Below are positions 63,343-64,000 of a stretch of DNA of 64,000 nucleotides, in pieces. Source of the stretch: Acanthacorydalis orientalis (taxonomy: Eukaryota; Arthropoda; Insecta; Megaloptera; Corydalidae); the NCBI GenBank assembly GCA_034766995.1, contig CM068318.1:5751001-5815000 (forward strand), given 5' to 3'. How positions within the stretch are numbered: position 1 is the stretch's first letter; every line of letters begins with the position of its first letter. A program made the translations under genes and the position numbers. The notes under the pieces were generated by a model. It saw only the letters and a program-made list of their open reading frames with translations. It had not been told where the DNA came from and searched no databases.

Positions 63343-63412
<70 letters not shown>
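63339..63412. repeat. (TA)n microsatellite with GTA interruptions
   Basis: Several TA blocks with two TGTATATATG interruptions. Confidence 0.95.
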
Positions 63413-63413
<1 letters not shown>

Positions 63414-63529
63414 TTTATTACACATATATGATAAAATTTGGATGGTTTTTTTCAATGAGCGTTTATTGAATGCACACTGTGTATTCTTATATATTACGTG
63501 TACAAATTTATTTGGTGTCTTTTTATAGA

Positions 63530-63897
63530 AAATTAATGTTAAGAAAAATGGAACAGATTTCAATTCTCAAAATATCCTTTATTATTTTGTATAACTGCCT
63601 CATCTGCCTGATAATTGACCAATCCCTTATCGAAGAAAATATCGATTCAAATAAACTTTCAGTCGAAAAAGTCATAATACAATTCCGGACCTCTTCCACT
63701 GTTTAAAGATTTTTTGCATACTTTATGCGTCACAACATCATTCACCAGAGGTCAACAAATCTTTTCGGCGGGTTTGCCAGCATTAATTTTCAACTGACAT
63801 GCGAAAAGTGTACAATGCCTTATATGCGGCTTTTCGGACGTCATCGTGTTCACTACTGTTTTTTGAGGTTATGCTAACTGCTTAGTCAAATATGCAG
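63530..63897 (-). mobile_element. Mariner-family relic, internally deleted (copy D)
   Basis: The best-preserved N-terminal copy. On the minus strand an ATG at 63844-63842 opens MTSEKPHIRHCTLFACQLKI, then NAGKPAEKIC, a stop, PLVNDVVTHKVCKK, and SLNSGRGPELYYDFF. This matches the mariner N-terminal helix-turn-helix region (A-A-E-A..IC, VVT..TC..WF..F.SG). It then passes to the C-terminal block (YFLR-stop-GIGQLSGR) and a CATTTTTCTTAA end. The D,D34D catalytic part is absent. Its start (AAGCAGTTAGCATAACC) is shared with copies A and B. The 78-codon plus-strand frame here is an antisense shadow. Confidence 0.8.
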
Positions 63898-64000
63898 TAT
63901 TTTTAAATGTCAAATTGGCACTTTAAATCTGAAAACGAAAAACGAAAGACGATCCAAGAAATCAGTTTAATTTAGAAAATATTTATGATTGATTTACTTT

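Noticed and set aside
1..64000. CRISPR array, bacterial operon or phage content
   Set aside because: No regularly spaced direct repeats with unique spacers, no ribosome-binding-site-led gene series and no bacterial-type coding density. The window is eukaryotic in character.

Overview
This window looks like AT-rich, gene-poor nuclear DNA from an animal, most likely an insect. I estimate well under one third G+C by eye. CpG dinucleotides are not visibly depleted. Three things support an insect: a nuclear copy of mitochondrial nad5 that reads correctly only with the invertebrate mitochondrial code (TGA as Trp, ATA as Met), several cut-and-paste transposon relics (mariner and piggyBac types), and non-LTR retrotransposon 3' ends. 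I cannot name the species or order. I found no intact protein-coding gene, and no tRNA, rRNA or CRISPR array. Almost all long open frames run through (TA)n microsatellites or AT-rich noise.

Layout. 1-11.3 kb: (TA)n tracts, a mariner relic at 4.49-4.83 kb, a hairpin-plus-CTGCTCGCT motif at 3.97 kb repeated at 10.55 kb, and two G+C-richer patches (6.3-6.7 and 9.2-10.1 kb). 11.29-11.67 kb: nad5 NUMT. 11.7-25.3 kb: mostly featureless AT-rich DNA with microsatellites and a probable LINE 3' end at 21.84-22.08 kb. 25.3-27.1 kb: a compound repeat block with a TCTTATACG motif cluster and two degraded LINE 3' ends. 27.6-28.6 kb: a CpG-bearing patch. 31.66-32.02 kb: a second, distinct mariner relic. 37.6 kb: a very short LINE 3' end running into mixed microsatellite. 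41.4-41.65 kb: a G+C-richer patch with two adjacent hairpins, possibly a solo LTR. 47.7-48.1 kb: the sharpest CpG island. 51.06-51.98 kb: an 80-bp palindromic MITE followed by a 0.7-kb piggyBac-like relic. 53.14-53.51 kb: a diverged 190-bp tandem duplication. 55.7-63.9 kb: four further fragments of the first mariner family.

How it fits together. Nothing here forms a working pathway. The window reads as an intergenic region or a very large intron, shaped by decayed transposons and expanded TA repeats. Island-like patches of higher G+C occur every few kilobases; these are the best candidates for regulatory or conserved non-coding DNA, but cross-species comparison would be needed to show that. 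I did not find a convincing undescribed biological system. The most informative items are the internally deleted mariner family, the palindromic MITE, the piggyBac-like relic, the NUMT and the CpG island at 47.8-48.0 kb.
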